Position numbers and translations under genes: made by a program. The notes beneath the pieces were generated by a model. That model did no database searches. It was not told where the DNA came from and saw only the letters and a program-made list of their open reading frames with translations. 64,000 nt of DNA from JAJUFS01 sp964599565 (GTDB taxonomy: Bacteria > Pseudomonadota > Gammaproteobacteria > Natronospirales > JAJUFS01), in the NCBI GenBank assembly GCA_964599565.1, contig CAZRFE010000002.1, positions 1 to 64,000 on the forward strand, in the 5' to 3' direction. This document shows, one piece after another, positions 35,434-44,906 of this stretch; within the stretch, counting starts at the first letter, position 1; each line of letters begins with the position of its first letter.

Positions 35434-35544
35434 CTGCTCGCCTCGAATTTTCGCCCGCCGCAGTGTAGCCCAGCGCGTCGCGAGCTTCAGCGTTCGCCAG
35501 GACGCAGGCTTCAGCAAATGCTTACACGCCGCCACGCGCCGCGC

Positions 35545-35735
35545 TGATAGGCGATCCCCTGCATGCGTGGGAAGCTGGCATCGCCTCGGGTTCGCAAGGT
35601 GGCGAACGTCAGGGATGAGCGAGGGACGGGACCGGGCCACGGACGAGCAGGACGCCGGTCCCATTGCACTACGCACTCAATCACCTCCAGCCATGAAGGC
35701 ACTTGCCCCGGTTTTCACCGGGGCTATTTTTTGTC
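35545..35735 (+). ncRNA. Candidate structured small RNA with terminator
   Basis: The 348-bp gap 35434-35781 has no supported gene. On the plus strand four hairpins follow each other: AGGCGAT/ATCGCCT (35549-35586), GTTCGC/GCGAAC (35590-35607), GGGACCGG/CCGGTCCC (35628-35662) and GCCCCGG/CCGGGGC (35705-35724) with TATTTTTT after it, a Rho-independent terminator. There is no upstream plus-strand gene for it to terminate. Six GGA motifs lie within 35570-35652, one as CAGGGATG (35610-35617), the core CsrA/RsmA consensus. A plausible promoter is not clear (a weak -10-like TGATAG at 35545). Alternatives: a leader/attenuator of the DUF3667 gene. Confidence 0.45.
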
Positions 35736-35781
35736 CATGCCGCAGGCAGGACGATGATAGTGTTTCGGGCGGGGGATCGAG

Positions 35782-36600
35782 ATGTCCGGACATGACTGCC
35801 TGAACTGCGGAACACGCCTGCACGGTCCCTGGTGCCATACCTGCGGACAGAAGCAGATCGCACCTGAAGACCGCACGCTGAAAGCGTTGCTCGGCGAACT
35901 TTTCAGCGCTCTCACCGATGTCGATGGCCGCGTGATTCGTTCCTTTCACTGGCTGCTGTTCCGCCCGGGCCGGCTCGCGCACGATTACCTTCACGGCATC
36001 CGCGCGCGTCATCTCTCGCCCGTCTCGCTGTTCCTTGCCGTCAACGTGCTGTATTTCTTCGCGCCCAGCCTGTCGGACTTCAACCTGCCCCTGCACGACC
36101 ACCTGCACGGGCATTTTCATTCCGCGTTCGCGAACATGCTCGTCGACGCACGGCTCGCCGAACGCAACACCGACCTTGATACCTACGAGGACATCTTCCA
36201 TGCAGAGGAAAACAACCTCGCGAAGCTGCTGATACTGTTTCACGTGCCCCTGCTGGCCGCGGGTCTTTGCCTGCTGCACTATCGCTGCCGCCGCCCCGCT
36301 GCGGATCATGTGCTGGTGGCATTCTGGTTCATGGCATTCGCGCTGCTGCACCTTCAACTCACGCCGCTGCTGCTGCTTGCCTGCGCCTGGCTCGTGCAGG
36401 CCACACGGTTTTCACAATGGCTGCTCAACATCGTGCTGCTCGCGCCGCTGCTTGCCTGGACTTTCTTCCTGCTCAAAGGCGCGTACGCCCAGGGCAACCG
36501 GCTGGCGGCCATCAAGACGCCGCTCGTCATCGGCGTCGCGCTGGGATCGCATCTCGTTTACCGCGCTATCCTGTTTCTTGTCACTTTCGCGCGCACCTGA
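35782..36600 (+). CDS. DUF3667-family membrane protein with N-terminal zinc ribbon
   Basis: 272 aa. The N-terminus has CLNCGTRLHGPWCHTCGQ, two CxxC pairs of a zinc ribbon, then the family block FSALTDVDGRVIRSFHWLLF and RPGRLAHDYLHGIRARHLSP. Then follow four to five membrane helices. The function of DUF3667 is unknown. It sits 46 bp after a terminator hairpin, so either it has its own promoter or the hairpin is an attenuator. Confidence 0.85.
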   Translation: MSGHDCLNCGTRLHGPWCHTCGQKQIAPEDRTLKALLGELFSALTDVDGRVIRSFHWLLFRPGRLAHDYLHGIRARHLSPVSLFLAVNVLYFFAPSLSDFNLPLHDHLHGHFHSAFANMLVDARLAERNTDLDTYEDIFHAEENNLAKLLILFHVPLLAAGLCLLHYRCRRPAADHVLVAFWFMAFALLHLQLTPLLLLACAWLVQATRFSQWLLNIVLLAPLLAWTFFLLKGAYAQGNRLAAIKTPLVIGVALGSHLVYRAILFLVTFART

Positions 36601-36625
36601 ACGCGCGCCCAACCGGAGAGACACG

Positions 36626-37726
36626 ATGAAACGCCGAGACTTCGTCAAGGCACTGGGCGCAGGCTCGCTGCTTGCAGGCGGGCTCGCCGCCTGCGGCAGG
36701 AAGCAGGATGCGGATGCCGGCAGCGCCGCTCGCAGCAACGAGACCTTCACCTGGCGCATGGTCACCACCTGGCCGGAAAACTTTCCGGGACTCGGCACGG
36801 GTGCTGCGCGCCTCGCGGATGCGATCACCGCGATGTCCGGCGGGCGTATCCAGGTGAAGGTCTACGCCGCCGGCGAACTCGTGCCTGCACTTGAAGCATT
36901 CGACGCGGTATCGCAGGGCACGGTCGAGCTCGGTCACGGCGCCGCGTATTACTGGAAAGGCAAGGCGCCTGCCGCGCAGTTCTTTGCCGCTGTTCCCTTC
37001 GGCATGAACGCGCAGGAAATGAATGCCTGGCTGTATTACGGCGGCGGCATCGATCTGTGGAAGAAAGTCTACGAGCCGTTCGGCATCCTTCCCGCACCGG
37101 CCGGCAACACCGGCGTGCAGATGGGCGGCTGGTTCAACAAGGAAATCGCGAGCGTCGCCGATCTTGCGGGACTGCGCATGCGCATTCCGGGACTCGGCGG
37201 CGAAGTGCTTGAGCGCGCCGGCGGCGTGCCGGTGACGCTGCCCGGCGGCGAGATATTCACCTCGCTCAAGACCGGCGTGATCGATGCCACCGAGTGGGTT
37301 GGTCCGTGGAACGATCTCGCCTTCGGCCTGCACCAGGCGGCGAAATACTATTACTACCCCGGCTGGCATGAAGCGGGCTCCACGCTCGAATGCCTGATCA
37401 ACAGGACGGCGTTCGAGAAGCTTCCCGACGACCTGCGCGCGATCGTGCTGCGCGCGTGCGAAGCCATCAACCTCGACATGCTCTCGGAATTCACCGCGAA
37501 GAATCCCGGCGCGCTCGATGCGCTCAGGAACGAACATGGCGTCGACGTGCGGCCGTTTCCCGCCGAAGTCATGCAGCGGCTGAAATCGATCTCGCGCGAC
37601 GTGCTCGCGGAACTTGCAGCATCCGATCCGCTTGCGAAGGAAGTGCACGATTCCTATTTCGCGTTCTTCGCGAAGGTGCGCGCGTGGCACGAGGTTTCGG
37701 AGCGCGCTTACTTCGAGATGCGATAA
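36626..37726 (+). CDS. TRAP transporter substrate-binding protein, DctP/TakP type
   Basis: 366 aa. ATG at 36626 has GGAGAG upstream and gives a twin-arginine signal MKRRDFVKALGAGSLLAGGL followed by a lipobox-like LAAC, so it may be a Tat-exported lipoprotein. The ligand region EWVGPWNDLAFGLHQAAKYY then YYPGWHEAGSTLE matches the TakP branch, whose known members bind 2-oxoacids or calcium lactate. The permease genes converge from the opposite strand, 16 bp away. Confidence 0.92.
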   Translation: MKRRDFVKALGAGSLLAGGLAACGRKQDADAGSAARSNETFTWRMVTTWPENFPGLGTGAARLADAITAMSGGRIQVKVYAAGELVPALEAFDAVSQGTVELGHGAAYYWKGKAPAAQFFAAVPFGMNAQEMNAWLYYGGGIDLWKKVYEPFGILPAPAGNTGVQMGGWFNKEIASVADLAGLRMRIPGLGGEVLERAGGVPVTLPGGEIFTSLKTGVIDATEWVGPWNDLAFGLHQAAKYYYYPGWHEAGSTLECLINRTAFEKLPDDLRAIVLRACEAINLDMLSEFTAKNPGALDALRNEHGVDVRPFPAEVMQRLKSISRDVLAELAASDPLAKEVHDSYFAFFAKVRAWHEVSERAYFEMR

Positions 37727-37742
37727 CGCAGCCGCGTGACAG

Positions 37743-39104
37743 TTACAGCGCGCCGGGCAGCCATGTGGCAAGCGCCGGCCACAGCGCGACGATCGCGAGT
37801 ACCAGCAACTGGATGGCGACGAACGGCACCACGCCGCGATAGATGACGCCGGTGGTGACTTCCGCGGGTGCTACGCCACGCAGGTAGAAGAGCGAAAAGC
37901 CGAACGGCGGCGTGAGAAACGATGTCTGCAGGTTGAGCGCGACGAGCACGCCGAGCCAGACCGGATCGACGCCCATCGCAAGCAACGCCGGACCGACAAT
38001 CGGCACGACGACAAACGTGATCTCGATGAAGTCGAGCACGAAGCCGAGCAGGAACATCACCAGCATGACGACGATGAGCGCGCCGGTGACGCCGCCGGGC
38101 AGATCCGACAGCAGCGCGCGCACGGCATCGTCTCCACCGAAGCCGCGGAACACGAGCGAGAATATCGACGCGCCGATCAGCACGAGGAACACCATGCTCG
38201 TGATGCGCATGGTGCTGCGCATGACCTCGTGCAGCATGTCCACGCTGAACTGGCGGTACGCAAGCGCGAGCAGCAGCGCGCCGACGGCGCCCACCGCCGC
38301 GGCTTCCGTCGGCGTTGCAACGCCGGCGATGATCGAGCCGAGCACCGCGACGATCAGCAGCAGCGGCGGCAGCAGCGCCTTCACGATCTGCCTTCCGAGC
38401 GGCCGCGCTTCGCCGTCCGCCATCGCCGGCATGCGCTGCGGCGACAGCACCGCGACTGCGCCGAGGTACACCGCGAACAACGCGACCAGCAACAGGCCGG
38501 GCAGCAGCGCGCCGAGGAAAAGATCGCCGACGGAAACCGTCTCCACCGAAAAGCTTCCCTCAAGGCGCTGCGATTCCTGGTACGCCGTCGAGATCACATC
38601 GCCGAGCAGCACGAGAACGATGGACGGCGGAATGATCTGCCCGAGCGTGCCGGCCGCCGCGATGGTGCCCGCCGACAGCGCGGGATCGTAACCGCGCCGA
38701 AGCATCACGGGCAGCGAAAGCAGACCCATCGTCACGACCGTCGCACCGACGATTCCCGTGCTTGCGGCAAGCAGCGCACCGACCATCAGCACCGACAGGC
38801 CGAGCCCGCCGCGCAGCCAGCCGAACAGCCGCGCCATGGTGTCGAGCAGTTCCTCTGCGATGCGCGAGCGTTCCAGCACCACGCCCATGAACACGAACAG
38901 CGGCACGGCGACAAGCGTTTCGTTCGTCATGATGCCGAAGACGCGGTTCGCAACCGTATCAAGCAGGAAGAGATCGAATCCGCCCGCCATCCAGCCGATG
39001 CCCGCGAAGATCAGCGCGACGCCGGCGAGCGTGAACGCAACCGGGTAACCGGCGAGCAGCAGCACGATGACAGCGCCGAACATCGCAAAGGCAAGCCACG
39101 TCAT
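37743..39104 (-). CDS. dctM: TRAP transporter large permease subunit, DctM type
   Basis: 453 aa, about 12-14 membrane helices; the ion-coupled transport subunit. Typical segments: FVFMGVVLERSRIAEELLD, AGTLGQIIPPSIVLVLLGD with the family IPPS motif, and LNLQTSFLTPPFGFSLFYLR at the end. It overlaps dctQ by 4 bp; the binding protein gene is convergent. Confidence 0.95.
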   Translation of the reverse strand: MTWLAFAMFGAVIVLLLAGYPVAFTLAGVALIFAGIGWMAGGFDLFLLDTVANRVFGIMTNETLVAVPLFVFMGVVLERSRIAEELLDTMARLFGWLRGGLGLSVLMVGALLAASTGIVGATVVTMGLLSLPVMLRRGYDPALSAGTIAAAGTLGQIIPPSIVLVLLGDVISTAYQESQRLEGSFSVETVSVGDLFLGALLPGLLLVALFAVYLGAVAVLSPQRMPAMADGEARPLGRQIVKALLPPLLLIVAVLGSIIAGVATPTEAAAVGAVGALLLALAYRQFSVDMLHEVMRSTMRITSMVFLVLIGASIFSLVFRGFGGDDAVRALLSDLPGGVTGALIVVMLVMFLLGFVLDFIEITFVVVPIVGPALLAMGVDPVWLGVLVALNLQTSFLTPPFGFSLFYLRGVAPAEVTTGVIYRGVVPFVAIQLLVLAIVALWPALATWLPGAL

Positions 39105-39604
39105 CCGCCATTCCTTCGCAGCACATCGATGGAACGCAGCAGCAACGCGATGCCCTGCAGCGCGATCAGCACCGCGGTCACGGGAATCACGGTTTTAAGG
39201 AGATAGACCCACGGCAGCCCGCCAGGCTCGCGCGACGCTTCCAGCACACGCCATGATGCGGCGACGTAATCGAGGCTCGTGACGAACAGCAGCGTCGCGA
39301 ACGGCAGCAGCAGCAAGATCGTGCCGGCGATGTTCACGCACGCGCGCCGGCGCGGGCCCCAGCGATGGTAGAAGACATCGACGCGCACGTGCGCTTCATG
39401 CTTGAGCGCGCAGGCCGCACCGAGCATGAACACGAACGCGTGGAAGTACGTGACGGACTCCTGCATCGCGATGGATCCGGCGCCGAACGCATAGCGCATC
39501 ACGACGATCGCGAACGTGACCAGCACCATGGCGAGCGTGCACCACGCAATGCCGCGTCCGATCCATTCGTTCAATGCATCGATGAGATCCGCGGCGCGCA
39601 TCAC
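39101..39604 (-). CDS. dctQ: TRAP transporter small permease subunit, DctQ type
   Basis: 167 aa, four membrane helices. MRYAFGAGSIAMQESVTYFH contains the family ER/QE..Y-type motif, followed by HEAHVRVDVFYHRW. It overlaps the LOG-family gene upstream and dctM downstream by 4 bp each. Confidence 0.93.
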   Translation of the reverse strand: MMRAADLIDALNEWIGRGIAWCTLAMVLVTFAIVVMRYAFGAGSIAMQESVTYFHAFVFMLGAACALKHEAHVRVDVFYHRWGPRRRACVNIAGTILLLLPFATLLFVTSLDYVAASWRVLEASREPGGLPWVYLLKTVIPVTAVLIALQGIALLLRSIDVLRRNGG

Positions 39605-40332
39605 AGCTCGAGCATCAGTTCGCGTTCTTCGCGCGACGGTTCGAACCCGCGGCCGCCGTAGTGATCGAAGATCGCCTGCACGACCTCGTCGGGCGTTTCC
39701 GCCATCGTGAGCAGGCCGAGATCCGCAGGATCGATCATGCCTTCGCCGGCGAGCGATTCGCGGAACCAGTCGAGCATTCCCTTCCAGAACGTCGCCTTCA
39801 CGAGAACGACGGGAATGCGCCGGCTCTTGCCGGTCTGGATGAGCGTGAGAATCTCCGCGAGTTCATCGAGCGTGCCGAAGCCGCCGGGCATCACGATGTA
39901 CGCCGAGGCGTACTTCACGAACATGACCTTGCGCGAGAAGAAATGGCGGAAGTAGAGCGCGATGTCCTGGTAGGCGTTTGCCGCCTGCTCGTGCGGAAGC
40001 TGGATGTTGAGCCCGACCGACGGCGATTTTCCCTGCGACGCGCCCTTGTTCGCCGCTTCCATCAATCCCGGTCCGCCGCCGGTGATGACGGAAAAGCCCG
40101 CGTCCGACAATGCGCGCGCGATCGCGACCGTGAGCTCGTAGTCCGGATGCTCGGGCTTCGTGCGCGCAGAACCGAACACGCTCACCGACGGCCGGATGGT
40201 GACGAGCTGCTCATAGCCTTCCACGAACTCGGCCATGATCTGGAAGATCTTCCACGACTCGCGCGTCAGGCTTTTCTCGTGCTCCGCCGTGCGGTGCAGG
40301 CGTTCGTGAAACTTCTCGTCGCGTTGATTCAT
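39601..40332 (-). CDS. LOG-family (TIGR00730) Rossmann-fold protein
   Basis: 243 aa. The motifs GGGPGLMEAANKGA and MPGGFGTLDELAE are those of the LOG/lysine-decarboxylase-like family, some of which release cytokinin-like bases from nucleotides; bacterial members are nucleotide 5'-monophosphate nucleosidases. An N-terminal extension of about 50 residues resembles the longer bacterial subgroup. Translationally coupled to dctQM by a 4-bp overlap, an odd pairing with no known logic. Confidence 0.88.
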   Translation of the reverse strand: MNQRDEKFHERLHRTAEHEKSLTRESWKIFQIMAEFVEGYEQLVTIRPSVSVFGSARTKPEHPDYELTVAIARALSDAGFSVITGGGPGLMEAANKGASQGKSPSVGLNIQLPHEQAANAYQDIALYFRHFFSRKVMFVKYASAYIVMPGGFGTLDELAEILTLIQTGKSRRIPVVLVKATFWKGMLDWFRESLAGEGMIDPADLGLLTMAETPDEVVQAIFDHYGGRGFEPSREERELMLEL

Positions 40333-40410
40333 CTGTCCGTGTCTCCTAGCGTCATGCGATGACGCTGCCAGTTTTCGCGGCGCCTGTCCCGTGCGCAGGA
40401 CAGTCCGCGC

Positions 40411-41862
40411 CTACTTTTTCCAGAATGCCGGGGTGAACAATATCAGCAACGTGAATATCTCGAGACGTCCGAGCAGCATCGCGAGCATCAGCACCCACTT
40501 CGATGCATCCGGAATGCCGGCGTAGTTCGTTGCGACGTCGCCAAGACCGGGACCGAGATTGTTCAGGCAGGCGGCGACCGCGGAGAATGCGGTGACATGG
40601 TCGAGCCCGAGCGCCATGCAGACGATCATCAGCAGCGCGAAGACGACAACGTACATCGAGAAGAAACCCCACACCGCGGAAACGATTCTCTCCGGGACCG
40701 CGCGGTCGCCCATCTTCGCGGCGAACTGCGCGTGCGGATGCACGAGGCGGCGCATTTCGCGCACGCCCTGTTTTGCGAGCAGCAGCCAGCGGATGACCTT
40801 CATGCCGCCGCCGGTCGAATACGCGCAGGCGCCGATGAAGCTGGAAAGGATCAGCAGCACGGGCAGCATCGCAGGCCAGCCCGCGAAATTGTCCGCCGCG
40901 AAACCGCTGGTCGTCATGATCGAAACGACATGGAACATGCCATGGCGAATCGACAGGCCCGTGTCATCGTGATGGCTGCTGACGGACAGCCATGCCGCAA
41001 CGAACACCATCAGCCAGAACAGAAGCAGGATGTACGCCCTGAATTCCGGGTCACGCCAGTAATGCTTCAGGCTGCCGCGCTGGAATGCCTGGAAATGCAG
41101 TGCGAAGTTCACGCCGCCGAGAACCATGAAGACCATCGCCACGTATTCGACGGCGGTGTTTGCGAAGTACCCGATGTTGAGATCGTGCGTGGACAGCCCG
41201 CCGAGGGAAACCGTGGAGAACGCATGGCTCACCGCGTCGAACCCGTTCATGCCGGCGATGCGGTACGCGATCGCGCACACGACGGTGAACAGCACATAGA
41301 TGAACCACAGCGTCTTGGCCGTCTCGGTGATGCGCGGCGTGAGCTTGGTGTCCTTGGTCGGACCCGGCGTTTCCGCGCGATACAGCTGCATGCCGCCCAC
41401 ACCGAGCAGCGGCAGGATGGCGACGGCAAGCACGATGATGCCCATTCCTCCCAGCCACTGCAGCCACTGGCGATAGAACAGGATCGATTCCGGCAGCACG
41501 TCGAGACCGACGATGAGTTCCGACCCTGTCGTCGTCAACGCGGCGATGGACACGAAGACGGCATCCGTCACCGAGAGCGCGAGACTGCCGCTGAACAGCA
41601 GCGGCACCGCGCCCGCGGTGCCCAGCACCGACCAGAACAGCGCGACGATCAGCGCGCCATCGCGGCGGCGCAGGTCGCGGTGCACGCCGCGCACGGGCAG
41701 CCACACCAGCGCACCGATGATGAACACGACGAGAAAGCCTTTCAGGAACGTGTCGTATTCGCCGTCGCCGTACAGCATCGCAACGCCGGCGGGCGGCAGC
41801 ATCGCGATGCTGAAGATCATCAGCAGCATGCCCAGCACGCGTTGCACGGCGGCGACGTTCAT
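40411..41862 (-). CDS. trkH: TrkH-family potassium uptake channel, copy 1
   Basis: 483 aa, about 10-12 membrane helices in four pore repeats. The filter segments are TTTGSEL, STVSLGGLSTHD, MTTSGFAADN and LNNLGPGLGD. The inner gate region AYSTGGGMKVIRWLLL is present. It pairs with TrkA for potassium uptake in the inner membrane. It is third in trkA-trkH-trkH, 4 bp after a paralogue of identical length. Confidence 0.93.
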   Translation of the reverse strand: MNVAAVQRVLGMLLMIFSIAMLPPAGVAMLYGDGEYDTFLKGFLVVFIIGALVWLPVRGVHRDLRRRDGALIVALFWSVLGTAGAVPLLFSGSLALSVTDAVFVSIAALTTTGSELIVGLDVLPESILFYRQWLQWLGGMGIIVLAVAILPLLGVGGMQLYRAETPGPTKDTKLTPRITETAKTLWFIYVLFTVVCAIAYRIAGMNGFDAVSHAFSTVSLGGLSTHDLNIGYFANTAVEYVAMVFMVLGGVNFALHFQAFQRGSLKHYWRDPEFRAYILLLFWLMVFVAAWLSVSSHHDDTGLSIRHGMFHVVSIMTTSGFAADNFAGWPAMLPVLLILSSFIGACAYSTGGGMKVIRWLLLAKQGVREMRRLVHPHAQFAAKMGDRAVPERIVSAVWGFFSMYVVVFALLMIVCMALGLDHVTAFSAVAACLNNLGPGLGDVATNYAGIPDASKWVLMLAMLLGRLEIFTLLILFTPAFWKK

Positions 41863-41866
41863 CCGT

Positions 41867-43318
41867 TCATTGCCTCCAGAATTCCGGAATGAACAGCACG
41901 AGCACCGTCAGCACTTCCAGGCGGCCGACAAGCATCGCGACGATGCCGATCCATTTGCCGAAGCCGGATACCGAGGTGAAGGTTGCATACAGTTCGCCGA
42001 GTCCCGGGCCGAGATTGTTCAGCGTTGCCGCGACCGCGGAGAACGCCGCCACCTGGCCGAGCCCAGCCGCCATGAACAGCAGCATCAGCAGCACGTAGAT
42101 GATGGTGTACGCGGCGAAGAATCCCCAGATGGCTTCCATGACACGATCGGAAACCACACGTCCGCCGAGCTTCACCGGCGCGACGGCGGCCGGATGCACG
42201 ATGCGCAGGATCTCGCGCACGCCCTGCTTGTAGACCATCATGAAACGCACCGTCTTCATGCCGCCCGACGTCGAGCCCGCACACGCGCCCATGATGCTGA
42301 CGAACATCAGCAGCACCGGCAGGAACCCCGGCCAGTCCGCGAAGCTTTCCGTCGCGAACCCTGTCGATGTCATCACCGAGACCGTCTGGAACGCCGCGTT
42401 CATCAGGCGGTCGACGACGGACGCCTGCGGGTTGTGCAGCAGCAGGTAGGCGGCCGCGATCAGCGAAACGGCAAGCAGGATGAGAAGGAACGTGCGCGTC
42501 TCCGCGTGCCGGAAATACGCACGCACATCCAGCGACTGCAGCACGAGGAAATGCAGCGCAAAGCTGATGCCGCCGGCGATCATGAACACCATGCAGATGA
42601 TTTCGATCGCATCGCTCTGGAAATACGCAATGCTCGCATCGTGCGTGGAGAAGCCGCCGGTCGATACGGTGGCGAATGCATGGCCGATCGCATCGAACAG
42701 CGACATCCCCGCGATCCAGTAGCCGAACGCGCACAGGAACGTGAGCAGCAGGTAGACGCGCAGGAACGCGCGCACCGTTTCGGCAAGACGCGGCGTGAGC
42801 TTGTCCTGCCTCGACGGACCGGACGTTTCGGCGCGATAAAGCTGCATGCCGCCGACGCCAAGCACGGGAAGTACGGCGAGCGCGATGACAGCGACGCCGA
42901 GACCGCCGATCCAGTGCAGCTGCTGCCGGTACCAGAGGATCGCGTGCGGCAGTGCGTCGATGCCGGTGATGACGGTCGCGCCGGTGGTCGTCAGCCCCGA
43001 CACCGCCTCGAACACCGCATCCGTGAACGGCAGGTTCGGCGCGGCGGCGAAATGCAGCGGCAGCGACGAGACGGCGCCGAGCACGACCCAGAACAGCGTG
43101 ACGACAAGAAAGCCTTCGCGCACGCGCAGCTCGCGCCGGTCACGGCGGCGCGGCAGCCACAGCAGGATGCCGGCGGCAAGCGTGCCTGCGAATGTCCAGA
43201 GGAAAGGTTCCAGCGCGCCGTCGCCGTAGATGAGCGCGACCACCGCCGGCGGCAGCATCGTGGGGCTGAACGCCATGAGAAAGATGCCGACGATGCGCTG
43301 GATCAGGCCGAGCCTCAT
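41867..43318 (-). CDS. trkH: TrkH-family potassium uptake channel, copy 2
   Basis: 483 aa. The filter segments TTTGATVITG, STGGFSTHD, MTSTGFATESF and NNLGPGLGELYATF are closer to the textbook TrkH than those of the other copy. Start 16 bp after trkA. The two copies are clearly paralogous (same length and motif order) yet well diverged, so the duplication is old. Confidence 0.94.
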   Translation of the reverse strand: MRLGLIQRIVGIFLMAFSPTMLPPAVVALIYGDGALEPFLWTFAGTLAAGILLWLPRRRDRRELRVREGFLVVTLFWVVLGAVSSLPLHFAAAPNLPFTDAVFEAVSGLTTTGATVITGIDALPHAILWYRQQLHWIGGLGVAVIALAVLPVLGVGGMQLYRAETSGPSRQDKLTPRLAETVRAFLRVYLLLTFLCAFGYWIAGMSLFDAIGHAFATVSTGGFSTHDASIAYFQSDAIEIICMVFMIAGGISFALHFLVLQSLDVRAYFRHAETRTFLLILLAVSLIAAAYLLLHNPQASVVDRLMNAAFQTVSVMTSTGFATESFADWPGFLPVLLMFVSIMGACAGSTSGGMKTVRFMMVYKQGVREILRIVHPAAVAPVKLGGRVVSDRVMEAIWGFFAAYTIIYVLLMLLFMAAGLGQVAAFSAVAATLNNLGPGLGELYATFTSVSGFGKWIGIVAMLVGRLEVLTVLVLFIPEFWRQ

Positions 43319-43334
43319 GCGAAACCTCGCGCCT

Positions 43335-44711
43335 TCAGTCCAGCGCCGCTTCCACCTGGAAGAGTTTCTCGACGTCGCGGATGCGCTCGCGGTTGACGAG
43401 GAAAAGTATGACGTGATCGTCGGCTTCGATGCGCGTGTCGTGGTGCGCCATCAGCACGTTGTCCCCGCGCACGACTGCGCCGATCGTGGTGCCTTCCGGC
43501 AGCGGGATTTCCTCGACCATCCGTCCGACGACGCGCGACGTCTCGCGCGTGCCGTGCGCGATCGCCTCGATCGCCTCCGCCGCGCCGCGGCGCAGCGAAT
43601 GCACCATCACCACGTCGCCGCGGCGGATGTGCGTCAGCAGCGCGCCGATGGTGACCTGCTGCGGCGAGATCGCGATGTCAATGGCGCCGCTCTGCACGAG
43701 GTCGACGTACGACGGACGGTTGATCAGCGCCAGCACCTTGCGCGCACCGAGCCGCTTCGCGAGCATCGAGGAGAGAATGTTCGCCTCCTCGTCGTTCGTC
43801 ACCGCGCAGAAGACATCCGTCGCCTCGATGTTCTCCTCGACCAGCAGTTCCTCGTCGGCCGCATCGCCGGAGAGCACGATCGTCTTGTCGAGATCTTCCG
43901 AGATGTCGCGCGCGCGCTCGCGGCTGCGTTCGATCAGCTTCACCTGGTGCGTGGATTCCAGCGCGTTCGCGAGCCGCACGCCGATGTTGCCGCCACCGGC
44001 AATGATGATGCGCCGGATCGGCTTGTCGAGCTTGCGCAGTTCGTTGATGACGGAGCGGATGTCGGCGCGCGGCGCGATGAAGAACACTTCGTCGTCGGCC
44101 TCGATGACGGTGTCGCCCTTCGGCAGTATCGCCTGGCCGCGGCGATACACGGCCGCGACGCGCGTATCGACATCGGGAATGTGGTTCTTCAGGTTGCGCA
44201 GTTCCTGGCCCACGAGCGCGCCGCCGTAATACGCCTGCACGGCGACAAGGCGCACCTTGCCGCCCGCGAAGTCGAGCACCTGCAGCGCGCCGGGATACTG
44301 GATGAGACGGCGGATGTAATCGACGACGAGCTGCTCGGGCGAGATCAGCATGTCGACCGGCAGTGCGTCCTGCGTGAACAGCTGCGGGGTGTTGAGGTAT
44401 TCCGCGGCGCGCACGCGCGCGATCTTCGTCGGCGTGCGGTAGAGCGTGTAGCAGACCTGGCAGGCGATCATGTTGGTTTCATCGCTGTCCGTGACGGCGA
44501 CGACCATGTCGGCTTCGTCCGCGCCGGCGTCGCGCAGGACATCGGGGTGCGAGGCGTGTCCGCAGACGGTGCGGATGTCGAGTCTCTCCTGCAGGTCCTG
44601 CAGGAGCTCGGTGTTGCGATCGACGACGGTGATGTCGTTCGCTTCTTCGCGGGCGAGGCTGTATGCGACGGTGGAGCCGACCTGCCCGGCGCCCAGGATC
44701 AGGATTCTCAT
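43335..44711 (-). CDS. trkA: Trk system potassium uptake regulator TrkA
   Basis: 458 aa cytosolic ring protein that binds NAD(H)/ATP and gates TrkH. Two RCK repeats, each with a Rossmann motif ([16 protein letters not shown] at the start; [19 protein letters not shown] near residue 237) and a TrkA-C domain. First gene of the Trk operon. Confidence 0.95.
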   Translation of the reverse strand: MRILILGAGQVGSTVAYSLAREEANDITVVDRNTELLQDLQERLDIRTVCGHASHPDVLRDAGADEADMVVAVTDSDETNMIACQVCYTLYRTPTKIARVRAAEYLNTPQLFTQDALPVDMLISPEQLVVDYIRRLIQYPGALQVLDFAGGKVRLVAVQAYYGGALVGQELRNLKNHIPDVDTRVAAVYRRGQAILPKGDTVIEADDEVFFIAPRADIRSVINELRKLDKPIRRIIIAGGGNIGVRLANALESTHQVKLIERSRERARDISEDLDKTIVLSGDAADEELLVEENIEATDVFCAVTNDEEANILSSMLAKRLGARKVLALINRPSYVDLVQSGAIDIAISPQQVTIGALLTHIRRGDVVMVHSLRRGAAEAIEAIAHGTRETSRVVGRMVEEIPLPEGTTIGAVVRGDNVLMAHHDTRIEADDHVILFLVNRERIRDVEKLFQVEAALD

Positions 44712-44814
44712 GGGGCGCGAACCTTACGGTGATGTCGCGTTGCCTGCAAGCATCGAATCACGCAGTCCGCCTTCTGCTTCCGGCCGTTCGTGAACGGCGC
44801 ATGGTGACAGACAC

Positions 44815-44843
44815 ATTATATATGTGCATCCCGGTTTTGCCCG
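44815..44843 (-). promoter_or_regulatory. Candidate promoter of the trk operon
   Basis: A perfect -10 TATAAT on the minus strand (44820-44815) lies inside the AT-rich palindrome CACAT-TATAT-ATGTG (44812-44826). A 17-bp spacer leads to CGGGCA (44843-44838), a weak -35. The transcript would start near 44808, about 97 nt before trkA. Confidence 0.4.
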
Positions 44844-44906
44844 CTTGACGCGGGCACGGATCATCGGGACGAGTCGCCGGCGCGCGATGCTCCCGAACGC
44901 CGAGCA

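Noticed and set aside
35545..35735. 6S RNA, signal recognition particle RNA or RNase P RNA at the orphan hairpin region
   Set aside because: The characteristic long closing helix of 6S, the SRP GGAAGG loop and the RNase P core sequences are not seen.
44827..44906. Terminator hairpin GCCCGC/GCGGGC after uvrD
   Set aside because: In the minus direction it is followed by A residues, not a T-run, so it does not fit a Rho-independent terminator.
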